In this document: in pieces, positions 15,079 through 24,138 of the stretch
How the letters are laid out: every line of letters starts with the position of its first letter
How positions within the stretch are numbered: position 1 is the stretch's first letter
Translations under genes and position numbers: made by a program
Source: Streptomyces atroolivaceus
GTDB lineage: Bacteria > Actinomycetota > Actinomycetes > Streptomycetales > Streptomycetaceae
Assembly (NCBI RefSeq): GCF_000717025.1
Contig: NZ_JNXG01000004.1
Coordinates: 186,001-250,000 of the forward strand
DNA length: 64,000 nt
Direction: 5' to 3'
Notes under the pieces: generated by a model
Database searches by the model: none
What the model was told of the DNA's origin: nothing
What the model saw: the letters and a program-made list of their open reading frames with translations, nothing else

Positions 15079-17124
15079 ATGGCCCAGCAGTTGAGCCCGC
15101 CACCCCTTGCGGAAGGTGAGGGGCGGTCCAGGCGGAACGTCCTGGTCTCCATCGGCGCGCTGCTCCTCGGCATGCTGCTCGCCGCACTCGATCAGACCAT
15201 CGTGTCCACCGCCCTGCCCACGATCGTCAGCGAGCTGGGCGGCCTGGACCACCTGTCGTGGGTGGTGACCGCCTACTTGCTGGCGGCCACCGCGGCCACC
15301 CCGCTCTGGGGCAAGCTCGGAGACCAGTACGGGCGCAAGAAGCTCTTCCAGACGGCCATCGTCATCTTCCTCATCGGCTCCGCGCTCTGCGGGGTGGCCC
15401 AGAACATGCCGCAGCTGATCGGCTTCCGCGCCCTCCAGGGGCTCGGCGGCGGCGGGCTCATGGTGCTGTCGATGGCGATCGTCGGCGACATCGTCGCCCC
15501 GCGCGAACGAGGCAAGTACCAGGGTCTGTTCGGCGCGGTCTTCGGTGCGACGAGCGTGCTCGGACCGTTGCTCGGCGGTTTCTTCACCGAGCACCTCAGC
15601 TGGCGCTGGGTCTTCTACATCAACCTGCCCGTCGGCGTCGTCGCGCTGATCGTCATCGCCGCGGCCCTGCACATCCCGGTCCGCCGCACCAAGCACACGA
15701 TCGACTACCTGGGCACCTTCCTCATCGCCTCGGTCGCCACCTGCCTGGTACTCGTCGCCTCGCTCGGCGGCACCACCTGGCCCTGGGGCTCCGTGCAGAT
15801 CATCGCCCTCGCGGTCCTCGCCGTCGTGCTGCTCGTCGCGTTCGTCGCGGCCGAGCGCCGGGCGGCCGAACCGGTGCTGCCGCTGAAGCTGTTCCGGAAG
15901 AGGACCTTCACCCTCGTCGCCGTCATCAGCTTCGTCATCGGCTTCGCGATGTTCGGGGCCATGACCTACCTGCCGACCTTCCTCCAGGTCGTGCACGGCA
16001 TCACCCCGACCCTGTCCGGGGTGCACATGCTGCCGATGGTCTTCGGGCTGCTGCTCACCTCGACGGGCTCCGGCCAGATCGTCAGCCGGACCGGGCGCTG
16101 GAAGGTCTTCCCGATCGCCGGCACGGCCCTCACGGTGGTCGGTCTGCTGCTGCTCCACACGCTCTCCGAGAACAGCTCCACCTGGACGATGAGCCTCTGC
16201 TTCTTCGTATTCGGCGCCGGCTTGGGCCTGGTGATGCAGGTACTCGTGCTGATCGTGCAGAACTCCGTCGGCTACGAGGACCTCGGCGTCGCCACGTCAG
16301 GGGCGACCTTCTTCCGCTCCATCGGCGCGTCGTTCGGCGTGGCGGTGTTCGGCACGATCTTCACCAACCGGCTGACCGGCAAACTCGAGGACGCGCTCAG
16401 CGGCAGTTCGCTTCCGCCCGGTGTCGACGCCGGGGCACTGGCCGCCGACCCCCGGGCCATCGGCCGGCTCCCCGCGGATCTGCGCCCGTCGGTCCTCAGC
16501 GCCTACTCGACCTCGATCACCGATGTCTTCCTCTACGCGGCACCCGTCGTCCTCGTGGCGTTCGTCTTCGCCTGGTTCCTCAAGGAGGAGCCGCTGCGCG
16601 GTTCGGTGACGGCGCCCGACAGCAGCGAGACCCTGGCCTCGAACCCGGTCCAGCGGTCCTCCTACGACGAGTGCGCCCGAGCCCTGTCGGTGCTCGCCAC
16701 CCGGGAAGGGCGCCGGGAGATCTACGAGAAGATCACCGTGAAGGCCGGATACGACCTGCAGCCCGCGGCCAGCTGGCTGCTGCTCCGCATCAAGCGGCAC
16801 GGCACCGTCGAGCCCGGCCGGCTGGCCGAGGTCGCCCCGGTGCCGCTCAGGGTGATCACCTCGGCCGCCCGTCAGGTGGAGGGGCTCGGTTACGCGCGGC
16901 GCGAGGGGATGCAGCTCGTGCTCACCGAGCGGGGCGCGGAGGCCGTGGTGCGGCTGTCCCAGGCCCGCGAGGAGTCCCTGGCCGAGCTGCTGGGCGACTG
17001 GTGGGGCCCCGACCGGCCCACCGACCTGGTCCGCCTCGTGACGGAGCTGTCGGCGGAGGTGAGCGGGTCGAGCAAGGAGCGGCCGCACATGCCCGAACCG
17101 CGCCGCGACCACTCGGTGGGCTGA
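15079..17124 (+). CDS. DHA2-type MFS efflux pump fused to a winged-helix domain
   Basis: A 681-residue protein. Residues about 20-510 are a 14-helix drug:H+ antiporter (DHA2/EmrB type) with motif C-like '[16 protein letters not shown]' and motif A '[12 protein letters not shown]'-type loop (here [14 protein letters not shown]). The C-terminal part (about residues 535-650) is soluble and resembles a MarR-like winged helix ('[12 protein letters not shown]', '[19 protein letters not shown]', '[11 protein letters not shown]'). The fusion may couple transport to sensing. ATG 15079 is preceded by GAGGAGATG; the ATG at 15049 lacks a site. No adjacent regulator gene is visible. Confidence 0.85.
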   Translation: MAQQLSPPPLAEGEGRSRRNVLVSIGALLLGMLLAALDQTIVSTALPTIVSELGGLDHLSWVVTAYLLAATAATPLWGKLGDQYGRKKLFQTAIVIFLIGSALCGVAQNMPQLIGFRALQGLGGGGLMVLSMAIVGDIVAPRERGKYQGLFGAVFGATSVLGPLLGGFFTEHLSWRWVFYINLPVGVVALIVIAAALHIPVRRTKHTIDYLGTFLIASVATCLVLVASLGGTTWPWGSVQIIALAVLAVVLLVAFVAAERRAAEPVLPLKLFRKRTFTLVAVISFVIGFAMFGAMTYLPTFLQVVHGITPTLSGVHMLPMVFGLLLTSTGSGQIVSRTGRWKVFPIAGTALTVVGLLLLHTLSENSSTWTMSLCFFVFGAGLGLVMQVLVLIVQNSVGYEDLGVATSGATFFRSIGASFGVAVFGTIFTNRLTGKLEDALSGSSLPPGVDAGALAADPRAIGRLPADLRPSVLSAYSTSITDVFLYAAPVVLVAFVFAWFLKEEPLRGSVTAPDSSETLASNPVQRSSYDECARALSVLATREGRREIYEKITVKAGYDLQPAASWLLLRIKRHGTVEPGRLAEVAPVPLRVITSAARQVEGLGYARREGMQLVLTERGAEAVVRLSQAREESLAELLGDWWGPDRPTDLVRLVTELSAEVSGSSKERPHMPEPRRDHSVG

Positions 17125-17141
17125 CCCTCCGGCCGCGGGGC

Positions 17142-17618
17142 TCAGAGTTCCTTGGCGAACCAGTGCTCCGCGTAGGGGCCCTGGTTGAAAGCCGGGACCT
17201 CCCGGTACCCGTGCTTCGCGTACAGCCCGCGCGCCTCGACCAGGTCGTTGCGGGTGTCGAGCCGGATCCGCCGCACCCCGTAGGCGCGAGCGGCGCTCTC
17301 GATGCCCGCGAGCAGCAGGCCGCCGCCGCCCGTCGAGCGGAACGCGGGGCGGACGTACACCCTGGTCAGCTCCGCCGTCTCCGCGTCGGCCAGCCGCAGG
17401 CCCGCGCAGCTCCCCGGCTTGCCGTCGTACCGCCCCACCAGGAACTCCCCGGTGGGCGGGGCGAGCAGGTCCGCGCCGTCGTCCCTCAGGCCGTCGTCGA
17501 TCTCCGCCGTGGTCGCCGGGCGGCCCCAGTAACGGCTCGCCACCTCGTCGTAGTAGTCCCGTCGCAGCCAGGCCGCTTCGGGACTGTCGAAGGGTTCGGG
17601 GGCCACCGTCCAGGTCAT
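17142..17618 (-). CDS. GNAT family N-acetyltransferase
   Basis: A 158-residue GNAT acetyltransferase. The acetyl-CoA site is the 'AELTRVYVRPAFRSTGGGGLLLAGIESAARAYG' region; its R-x-x-G-x-G/A loop is here RSTGGGG (about residues 94-100). 'YAKHGYREVPAF' is the usual C-terminal beta-bulge strand. It transfers acetyl groups from acetyl-CoA to an unknown amine substrate. It ends 18 bp after the convergent MFS gene and is divergent from the serpin gene, with only about 60 bp between them. Confidence 0.8.
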   Translation of the reverse strand: MTWTVAPEPFDSPEAAWLRRDYYDEVASRYWGRPATTAEIDDGLRDDGADLLAPPTGEFLVGRYDGKPGSCAGLRLADAETAELTRVYVRPAFRSTGGGGLLLAGIESAARAYGVRRIRLDTRNDLVEARGLYAKHGYREVPAFNQGPYAEHWFAKEL

Positions 17619-17679
17619 TGCGTCATTCTGTCCAGGATGTGAGGGGATGACGAACCATTAATACGTGCAGGGGGAAGCG

Positions 17680-18771
17680 ATGCGTGACACGGACCTCGAC
17701 GCGACCGTCCGGAGGCTCGGGGAACGGTGGATCCAGGAGCTGGCCCGGCCCGGCCGGCGCAGCTTCGTGTGCTCGCCCGCCGGACTGTGGCTGGCCCTCA
17801 CCGCCGTCGCCGCGGGCGCCCGCACGGAGACGGCCGCGGAACTGCGGGCCCTGCTCGGCGTGGCCGGTCCGGAGGCCGCGGCCGTGGTGACGGGGGTGGC
17901 GCGCGACTGGCGGCGCACCGAGGCGCTGAAGGTGGCGACCCGGGTGTGGAACAGCGTGCCGCTCCGCCCGGAGTACGAACAGTCGCTGCCGGACGTCGCT
18001 TTCGGCCCGGTGGACGTCGCGGAGATCGACGCGTGGGTCCACGAGCAGACCGGCGGCCTGATCGAGCGGCTCCCCCTGGACCTCGACGGCGCTGTCGCGC
18101 TCGCCCTGGTCGATGTGCTGGCCCTGAAGGCGTTCTGGGAGCTGCAGTTCGACACGGCGCGCACCCGCGACGTCCCGTTCACCGACGTGGCGGGGGTCAG
18201 CCTCCCGGTGGCCACGATGCACGCGTCGGTCGGGCTCGCGGACGTGTGGACGGTGGCGGGCGCGTACGTCGTCGAACTGCGCTGCCGCGCGGAGCCGGGC
18301 GGCGCCCCACCCGCACGGGTCAGGTTCGTCCTGGGGGAGCCGGGCGAGGAGGCGGCCCGGGTCCTGCCGCTGGCGTGGGCCCCGGAGGGGGCGCGGGCTC
18401 CTCTGGACGCCGACGAGGTGACCTTCGCGCTGCCGCGCTTCACCCTGCGGACGAACGTCCAGATCACCGACCAGCTTCCGGCGCTCGGCGTGCGGTTCGC
18501 CACCGACGCCGCCGCGGCGGACTTCTCCGGCCTCGCGACCGCGCCCCTCTTCATCACGGACGTGGTCCAGGAAGCGGTCGTGAAGATCGCCGAGAGGGGC
18601 GTGGAGGCCGCGGCGGTCACCGTCGTGGCGACGCGGCGCTCCGCCCCCGGACCGCGGACGAGGCGGCACATCGCCTTCGACCGGCCCTTCGGCTTCGTCG
18701 TCCTGGAGGGTTCTTCGGACGTCCCCCTCTTCGCGGGCTGGCAGGCGGACCATCCGGTGTACGAGGACTGA
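17680..18771 (+). CDS. Serpin (serine protease inhibitor family)
   Basis: A 363-residue serpin. Family marks in order are 'FVCSPAGLWLALTAVAAGA' (residues 29-47), 'VLALKAFWELQFD' (146-158, in place of the usual 'yFKg.W..pF'), the reactive loop (about 303-330), 'FDRPFGFVVL' (333-342) and 'PLFAGWQADHP' (349-359). The loop hinge ERGVEAAAV (305-313) keeps the small residues needed for insertion, so it could be inhibitory. The likely scissile region is around RRSAP (319-323). No signal peptide is visible, so it would act inside the cell. ATG 17680 has GGGGGAAG upstream. Confidence 0.85.
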   Translation: MRDTDLDATVRRLGERWIQELARPGRRSFVCSPAGLWLALTAVAAGARTETAAELRALLGVAGPEAAAVVTGVARDWRRTEALKVATRVWNSVPLRPEYEQSLPDVAFGPVDVAEIDAWVHEQTGGLIERLPLDLDGAVALALVDVLALKAFWELQFDTARTRDVPFTDVAGVSLPVATMHASVGLADVWTVAGAYVVELRCRAEPGGAPPARVRFVLGEPGEEAARVLPLAWAPEGARAPLDADEVTFALPRFTLRTNVQITDQLPALGVRFATDAAAADFSGLATAPLFITDVVQEAVVKIAERGVEAAAVTVVATRRSAPGPRTRRHIAFDRPFGFVVLEGSSDVPLFAGWQADHPVYED

Positions 18772-18798
18772 GGCCTGCCCCGGTCCGGGCGGCCCGGC

Positions 18799-18823
18799 GC
18801 CGGCGGCCGCAGGAGCCGCCGGC
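18799..18823 (+). terminator. Candidate terminator after the serpin gene
   Basis: GCCGGCGGC (18799-18807) and GCCGCCGGC (18815-18823) form a perfect 9-bp stem with a 7-base loop, 28 bp after the serpin stop codon. Confidence 0.6.
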
Positions 18824-18973
18824 TCGGCATCCGGACATTCTTTGGGCGAATCGGTGGTGACAGTCAGGCGAAGAGGGGGTTGATTGTGTCTACCTCATAG
18901 GGCAATGCGAGGCTTCATCCGCACATACCCGGGCCGAGGGGACAGTGCATGAAAACGGGAGGGTCGGCGCAGC

Positions 18974-21016
18974 GTGACAGATGTGGAGCGCAGTGTGCGG
19001 GGGGACGCGGCGGCGGATCCGGGGACGAGGGCAGCGGCGGTCAGGGCCGTCCTCTGGCTGCTGGTCGGCGTCCTGGCGGTACGGCAGGTGGCGGTGGTGC
19101 TGCGCCGGCCGCCCGGTGAACGTCTCATCGACCTGGAGACCTGGACCGGCGCGACAGGAGTCCTGCACATGGCGGGATCCCTGTACGACCCGGGCCGGTT
19201 CACCGGGACGCCGTTCGCCGGTCTCGTGCTGAAACCGCTGACGGTCTCGGCCGAGCAGGCACTCGGCGTCGTATGGACCTTCGGTTCACTGCTGCTCGTC
19301 GTGCTGCTCGGCTTCGTCGCCGTACGCGCCCTGCCCGCCCCGGTGAGCCGGCGCACCGCCTTCCTGGCGGCGCCGGCCGCGATCACCCTGCTGATGGTGT
19401 CGCTGCCCGTCCGCAACGCCCTGCACCTGGGCCAGACCAGCATCCTGCCGGTCCTGCTGGTGCTCGTCGCCTGCTTCGCGGTGCGCGGCGAGCGCCTTCC
19501 GGGCGTGCTGACCGGTGTCGCCGCAGCCCTGCAGCCCGCCGTCCTGCTCTTCGCCGTCCTGTTCTGGCTGACCGGGAGACGCGGGGCCGCCGTCAGCGGC
19601 GGTGTCACGTTCGCCGTCTGCACGGCGCTGGCCTGGGTGGTGATGCCGCGTGACTCCTGGGCGTACTGGGTGCACCACCTCGCGGGTGCGGGACTCGGTG
19701 ATCGTCCGGACAGCCTGGCCAACCAGTCCCTGCACGGCGCGCTGCTGCGGTTCGGGCTCCAGGGCCCGCTCGAGATCGCGCTGTTCCTCGCCCTGGCCGC
19801 CGCCGTCGTCGTCCTCGGGCTGCGCCGGGCGGCCCGCTACGCGCGGGACGGACAGCTGCTCCTGGCCGTCGCCGTCACGGGATGCGTCGCCGTCGCCGTG
19901 TCGCCCACCGCGTGGCAGCACCAGCTCCTGTGGGTCCTGCTCGCCGTCGTCGGGCGCGTCGGCACCCGGGCCTCCGACCGGCTGGTCTGGCCGGCGGTCG
20001 TGGTGCTCGTCCTCACCCTGCCGGGGAAGATGCTGCTGCCGAACGTCGGCGTCGTCCTCCCCGTACGCGACAACGCGCTGCTCATCGTCGCCCTCGGCGC
20101 GGCCTGCGCGGTGCCGTTCCTGTCCCGCTCCTCGCCCCACTGGCGGCGGCCGGTCCCCACGGACTACGCGAAGCCGGTGCCCGCACGGTTCGCGTGGGTG
20201 CCGCTCCTGCCGTTCTGGCGCCGGGTGCTCAGCCGCCCCAACCTGCTCCTGGAACTCCTTCTCATCCGGGTCGTCTACTCCGCCTACGCGAAGGTCCGGC
20301 TGGCGGCGACCGCCGGACGTCCCACCGCCGAGGAGCACGGCCGGCAGATCCACGCGGCCGAGCAGTGGCTGCACATCGACATCGAGCACTGGGTCAACCA
20401 CACCGTCGTCGGCATTCCCTGGCTGCGGGAGTTCTTCGACTACTACTACTCGACCTTCCACTTCCTCGTACCGCTCGCGATCCTCGGAGTGCTGTACGTG
20501 CGCCGGCCCCCGGACTACCGCTGGGCCCGCAGCACCCTCGGCTTCGCCACGGTCCTCGCGCTGGTCGGCTTCTGGCTCTACCCGCTCGCCCCGCCGCGCC
20601 TGATGCCGGGGCTGGGCTTCATCGACACCGTCCACGGGGTGCAGGACCTCGACAGCCCCGACTTCGGGGCGCTGACCGCGATGACCAACCAGTACGCGGC
20701 GATGCCGTCGCTGCACTTCGGCTGGTCCCTGTGGTGCGGTGTGGTGATCGCGCTCCTCGCGCCGAAGGCGTGGATGAAGGTCCTGGGGCTGCTGCACCCG
20801 CTGTTCACGGTCTCCGCCATCGTCGCCACGGGGAACCACTGGGTGCTGGACGCGGTCGGCGGTGCGGCGGTCGTGGCCGCGGGCTTCGGACTGACGTACG
20901 TCCTGGCCGGACCGCGCAGGCTCCAGGACGGCACCGGCCCGGCCGTACGGACCGGCCCGGAGGCCGGGGAGACCGCCGGGGAACCGGTACCCGAACCGGC
21001 GGGCAGCAAGGCGTAG
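18974..21016 (+). CDS. Bifunctional GT87 glycosyltransferase / PAP2-type phosphatase membrane protein
   Basis: A 680-residue polytopic membrane protein built from two enzymes. The N-terminal half (about residues 20-380) resembles GT87 polyprenyl-phosphomannose-dependent mannosyltransferases ('LHLGQTSILPVLLV', 'GVAAALQPAVLLF'). The C-terminal half (about 430-660) is an Aur1-type PAP2 domain with 'YAAMPSLHFGWSL' (577-581 core) and 'GNHWVLDAVGG' (His622, Asp626), which supply the phosphatase or transferase site. It may build or remodel a glycolipid on the outer membrane face. The GTG start is 18974. A hairpin terminator follows. Confidence 0.8.
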   Translation: MTDVERSVRGDAAADPGTRAAAVRAVLWLLVGVLAVRQVAVVLRRPPGERLIDLETWTGATGVLHMAGSLYDPGRFTGTPFAGLVLKPLTVSAEQALGVVWTFGSLLLVVLLGFVAVRALPAPVSRRTAFLAAPAAITLLMVSLPVRNALHLGQTSILPVLLVLVACFAVRGERLPGVLTGVAAALQPAVLLFAVLFWLTGRRGAAVSGGVTFAVCTALAWVVMPRDSWAYWVHHLAGAGLGDRPDSLANQSLHGALLRFGLQGPLEIALFLALAAAVVVLGLRRAARYARDGQLLLAVAVTGCVAVAVSPTAWQHQLLWVLLAVVGRVGTRASDRLVWPAVVVLVLTLPGKMLLPNVGVVLPVRDNALLIVALGAACAVPFLSRSSPHWRRPVPTDYAKPVPARFAWVPLLPFWRRVLSRPNLLLELLLIRVVYSAYAKVRLAATAGRPTAEEHGRQIHAAEQWLHIDIEHWVNHTVVGIPWLREFFDYYYSTFHFLVPLAILGVLYVRRPPDYRWARSTLGFATVLALVGFWLYPLAPPRLMPGLGFIDTVHGVQDLDSPDFGALTAMTNQYAAMPSLHFGWSLWCGVVIALLAPKAWMKVLGLLHPLFTVSAIVATGNHWVLDAVGGAAVVAAGFGLTYVLAGPRRLQDGTGPAVRTGPEAGETAGEPVPEPAGSKA

Positions 21017-21020
21017 CACC

Positions 21021-21066
21021 CGGAGGGGGCGGGGACGGTTCCGCAGAGCCGTCCCCGCCCCTCCGG
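21021..21066. terminator. Bidirectional terminator between convergent genes
   Basis: Left arm around 21021-21038 and right arm around 21049-21066 form a 16-bp GC-rich stem with one extra G in the left arm. It lies just after the GT87/PAP2 gene and before the stop of the convergent transporter gene. Confidence 0.8.
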
Positions 21067-21151
21067 CATGGATCGCCGCGTCCTTCGAGGATCCGTCCGG
21101 GACGGGTGTCCCGCCACTCGGACGGCCCGGCCTCCGGGGCCGCGACGGAGG

Positions 21152-22516
21152 TCAGGCCTTGACGGTTGTTCCCGCCTCCGCCGTCACCCCGTCGTTCCGC
21201 TCCCCGAGCTGTTCCGTCTCCACGTGGGCCGTCTCCCGGGCGGACAGCGCCGCGACGACCGGCGGCACGCAGAGCGCGGCGGCGAAAAGGGCGACACCTC
21301 CCCAGTTGTCGCCGTCGGGGCCGGCGATCTGTGAGGCGAAGGCCACGGCGAAACCGGCGATGGCGAAGCCGGTCTGGGTGCCGATCGCCATGCCCGACAG
21401 CCTGACCCGGGTGGGGAACATCTCGGCGTAGAAGGCGGGCCAGATGCCGTTGGCCGCGCTGTAGACGACGCCGAAGACCAGCACTCCGAGGATCAGCACC
21501 AGCGGATAGCTGCCGGTGGAGATCGCCCACAGGTAGAGGGGCATCACCACCGCACTGCCGACGGCGCCGACGAGGAAGACCGGCCGGCGTCCCACGCGGT
21601 CGGAGAGCCGGGCCCACAGCGGGATGGTGAACAGGGCGACCAGATTGGCCAGCGCGCCCACCCACAGCATGCCGGTGCGGCTCAGGCCGACGGCGTCACT
21701 CGTCGCGTAGGACAGCGCCCAGACGGTGAAGATCGTGCTGACGGTGGCGATCACGGAGGCGGCGACGACCCGCAGCACGTCGGCCCAGTGGTCGCGCAGC
21801 AGCACGGCCAGAGGCATCTTCGCCACGCCCTCGGTGGCCGCCTGCTTGGTGAAGACAGGGGTCTCCTCCAGGGTGCGGCGGATGACGTACCCGGTGACCG
21901 CGACGGCGACGCTCAGCCAGAACGGGATGCGCCAGCCCCAGGAGAGGAGCTGTTCCTCGGGCAGGGCGGCGACCGGGATGAAGGCCAGGGTCGCGATCAG
22001 CTGGCCTGCCTGGGTCCCGTTGATGGTGAAGCTGGTGAAGTAGCCGCGGCGGTGCTGGGGCGCGTGTTCCAGGCTCATGGAGTTGGCGCTGGCCTGCTCG
22101 CCCGCCGCGGAGATGCCCTGGAGGATCCGGAGGACGACGAGCAGGACGGGGGCGGCCCCGCCGATCTGGTCCCGGGTGGGCAGACAGCCGATGAGGAACG
22201 TCGAGACGCCCATCAGCATCAGGGTGAAGACCATGATCTTCTTGCGGCCGAGCCGGTCCCCGACGTGTCCGAGGAAGAGCGCGCCGACCGGACGGGCCGC
22301 GTAGGCGACACCGAAGGTGGCCAGCGACAGCAGGGTCGCGTTCGCGGGATCGGACTCGTCGAAGAAGACCTTGGGGAAGATCAGCGCCGCCGCGCTGCCG
22401 TAGATGAAGAAGTCGTAGTACTCCAGCGCGCTGCCGATCCAGGCGGCGAGCGCGGCTTTACGGGGCTGTGCTTCTGACTGGGGCGGGGGACCGGCGGAAG
22501 GGTCGTCAGTGGTCAC
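21152..22516 (-). CDS. MFS transporter, metabolite:H+ symporter type (probable shikimate/quinate uptake)
   Basis: A 454-residue, 12-helix MFS protein of the metabolite:H+ symporter group, the one that holds shikimate (ShiA), proline-betaine and aromatic-acid carriers. It has 'AAWIGSALEYYDFFIYGSAA' near residues 24-43, motif A 'GDRLGRKKIMV' and 'LQGISAAGEQASANSM' with the group's conserved Glu. The neighbouring aroQ, aroE and qsuB-like genes suggest quinate, shikimate or 3-dehydroshikimate as substrate; this is inference from context. The GTG start has AAGGAG upstream, and a candidate TetR operator lies 54-79 bp before it. Confidence 0.85.
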   Translation of the reverse strand: MTTDDPSAGPPPQSEAQPRKAALAAWIGSALEYYDFFIYGSAAALIFPKVFFDESDPANATLLSLATFGVAYAARPVGALFLGHVGDRLGRKKIMVFTLMLMGVSTFLIGCLPTRDQIGGAAPVLLVVLRILQGISAAGEQASANSMSLEHAPQHRRGYFTSFTINGTQAGQLIATLAFIPVAALPEEQLLSWGWRIPFWLSVAVAVTGYVIRRTLEETPVFTKQAATEGVAKMPLAVLLRDHWADVLRVVAASVIATVSTIFTVWALSYATSDAVGLSRTGMLWVGALANLVALFTIPLWARLSDRVGRRPVFLVGAVGSAVVMPLYLWAISTGSYPLVLILGVLVFGVVYSAANGIWPAFYAEMFPTRVRLSGMAIGTQTGFAIAGFAVAFASQIAGPDGDNWGGVALFAAALCVPPVVAALSARETAHVETEQLGERNDGVTAEAGTTVKA

Positions 22517-22569
22517 GGCGGGCTCCTTCGGGGACGTTCCGTGCGGGGGAGGGGCGAGCGGACCCGGCT

Positions 22570-22595
22570 AATTAACGCACTAGGTAGTTAGTTGC
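22570..22595. promoter_or_regulatory. Candidate TetR operator upstream of the transporter
   Basis: Read on the minus strand this is GCAACTAACTACCTAGTGCG followed by TTAATT. It aligns with 23617-23642 over about 25 positions with roughly six differences (shared CTAACTA...AGT-CGT...ATTA pattern). It carries an imperfect TAAC...GTTA dyad. Its presence on both sides of the TetR gene suggests it is that regulator's binding site. Confidence 0.65.
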
Positions 22596-22769
22596 GGATG
22601 GCTAGGGATGTTGCGAGCAGTTGACGCCCCTGTCAAGGGTTCGCACAGAATCCGGGCCCCGGTCCGTCCGCCGACCGGGCTCGCCGTGGGGAGGTACCGC
22701 CCGGGGCGCCCGGCCACTTCGCCGCGGAGACGCCCTCCGGGGGCCGGTCCGGACCGGTCGCGCCCTGAG

Positions 22770-22850
22770 CCCGCCCGGCCGCCCACCCGCCCGGCCGCCC
22801 GGCCGCCCACCCGCCCGGCCGCCCGCCCGGCCGCCCGCCCCGCCCGGCCC
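22770..22850. repeat. C-rich tandem tract of CCGCCCGG/CCGCCCAC units
   Basis: About 80 bp built from alternating 8-12 bp units (CCGCCCGG, CCGCCCAC), ending just before the stop codon of the TetR gene. On one strand it is almost free of A and T. It may fold strongly in RNA, but no clear stem-loop terminator is separable. Confidence 0.8.
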
Positions 22851-22851
22851 T

Positions 22852-23514
22852 CTAGGCGGCCCGGTCGGCCGTGAGGTACGCGATGATCATGTCGCCCAGC
22901 ATGGTCCGGTAGTGCTCGCGCCTCCCGGCGTCCACCAGGTCGCGGCCGAAGAGCGCGCCGAAGGTGTGTCTGTTGGCGATGCGGAAGAAGCAGAACGAGC
23001 TGATCATCGCGTGCAGATCCACGGCGTCGACGTCCGCCGTGAAGAGCCCCGACGCGCGCCCCGTGTCGAGGATGCGCCGCAGCACCTCGATGGCCGGGGA
23101 GCTGATACGGCTCAACTCGGCCGAGGCCGCGATGTGTTCGGCCTCGTGGATGTTCTCGATGCTGACCAGGCGGATGAAGTCCGGGTGCTCCTCGTGGTGG
23201 TCGAAGGTCACCTCGGCCAGCCGGCGGACCGCCGCCACGGGGTCCAGGTGCTCGACGTCCAGCAGCTGTTCCGCCTCCCGGATCCTGGAGTACGCGCGCT
23301 CCAGGACGGCGGTGAACAGCTGCTCCTTCCCGCCGAAGTAGTAGTAGATCATCCGCTTCGTGGTGCGGGTGCGGGCGGCGATCTCGTCGACCCGGGCACC
23401 CGCGTAGCCGAGGCGGGCGAACTCGCGGGTCGCCACGGTGAGGATCTCGGCCTTGGTGCGCGCCGCGTCACGGGTGCGCACGGCGGGCTGGGCGGGTCCT
23501 TCGGTGCTGGTCAT
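22852..23514 (-). CDS. TetR-family regulator of the quinate/shikimate locus
   Basis: A 220-residue TetR/AcrR regulator. The N-terminal helix-turn-helix (about residues 20-66) reads 'FARLGYAGARVDEIAARTRT' then 'KRMIYYYFGGKEQLF'; the rest is the ligand-binding and dimerisation domain, including 'HPDFIRLVSIENIHEAEHIA', a pattern seen in regulators of aromatic-compound catabolism. It is transcribed divergently from aroQ and lies downstream of the transporter in the same orientation. Two matching operator-like sequences flank it, so it probably represses the transporter, the catabolic operon and itself, with a pathway intermediate as inducer. Confidence 0.85.
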   Translation of the reverse strand: MTSTEGPAQPAVRTRDAARTKAEILTVATREFARLGYAGARVDEIAARTRTTKRMIYYYFGGKEQLFTAVLERAYSRIREAEQLLDVEHLDPVAAVRRLAEVTFDHHEEHPDFIRLVSIENIHEAEHIAASAELSRISSPAIEVLRRILDTGRASGLFTADVDAVDLHAMISSFCFFRIANRHTFGALFGRDLVDAGRREHYRTMLGDMIIAYLTADRAA

Positions 23515-23616
23515 CCCGATCCTTCGCGGCAGGCGGTGCGTGCTCGCGATTCTAGAGCCGGTGCCCCGGGCAGCGGTTTCGGCCCGGGCCCTTCCCAGAG
23601 CGGCCGTCTTTCGGTA

Positions 23617-23642
23617 TGACTAACTAACCAGTCCGTACATTA
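23617..23642. promoter_or_regulatory. Candidate TetR operator in the TetR-aroQ divergent region
   Basis: TGACTAACTAACCAGTCCGT followed by ACATTA, 26 bp before the aroQ start and about 100 bp before the TetR start. It matches the site upstream of the transporter, so it likely governs the catabolic operon and possibly the regulator gene itself. Confidence 0.65.
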
Positions 23643-23667
23643 AACGCCGCATCAACGGGAGTGAGCG

Positions 23668-24138
23668 ATGCCGAACCCCCCGGTCCCGCCGACAGGCGTC
23701 CCCGTGCTCGTGCTGAACGGGCCGAACCTCAGTCTGCTCGGCCTGCGCGAGCCCGAGGTGTACGGCACACACACTCTGGCGGACGTCGACGAGCTCTGCC
23801 GGAGCACCGCCGCGGCCCACGGGCTCCGCGCCGACTGCCGGCAGAGCAACCACGAGGGTGTGCTCATCGACGCCATCCACGAGGCCCGCACCGCGCACCG
23901 GGGCATCGTGATCAACCCCGCCGGTTACAGCCACACCTCGGTCGCCGTCCGGGACGCGCTCGCCGCCGTGGAGCTGCCCGTCGTGGAGGTCCACCTCTCG
24001 AACATCCACCGGCGGGAGGCCTTCCGCCACCACAGTCACGTCTCGGCCGTCGCCGACACCGTCATCTGCGGGGCGGGTGCCCACGGATACGCCCTGGCGC
24101 TCACCCACCTCGCCCAGCTCCTGGAGGACAACCGGTGA
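23668..24138 (+). CDS. aroQ: Type II 3-dehydroquinate dehydratase
   Basis: A 156-residue type II dehydroquinase, which interconverts 3-dehydroquinate and 3-dehydroshikimate in a dodecameric cytoplasmic enzyme. Signatures are '[19 protein letters not shown]' (residues 15-33, with the catalytic lid Arg27 and Tyr32), '[15 protein letters not shown]' (59-73), '[10 protein letters not shown]' (82-91) and '[17 protein letters not shown]' (107-123). Being first in an operon with a shikimate dehydrogenase and a 3-dehydroshikimate dehydratase, it is more likely the catabolic (QsuC/QutE-like) enzyme than the biosynthetic one. CGGGAGTGAG precedes the ATG. Confidence 0.92.
   Translation: MPNPPVPPTGVPVLVLNGPNLSLLGLREPEVYGTHTLADVDELCRSTAAAHGLRADCRQSNHEGVLIDAIHEARTAHRGIVINPAGYSHTSVAVRDALAAVELPVVEVHLSNIHRREAFRHHSHVSAVADTVICGAGAHGYALALTHLAQLLEDNR

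Larger units (their letters stand above)
22517..22851. other. Intergenic region between transporter and TetR gene
   Basis: This 335-bp stretch holds the transporter promoter with its candidate operator (22570-22595) and then the CCGCCCGG-type repeat tract next to the 3' end of the TetR gene. I see no gene in it. Confidence 0.6.
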
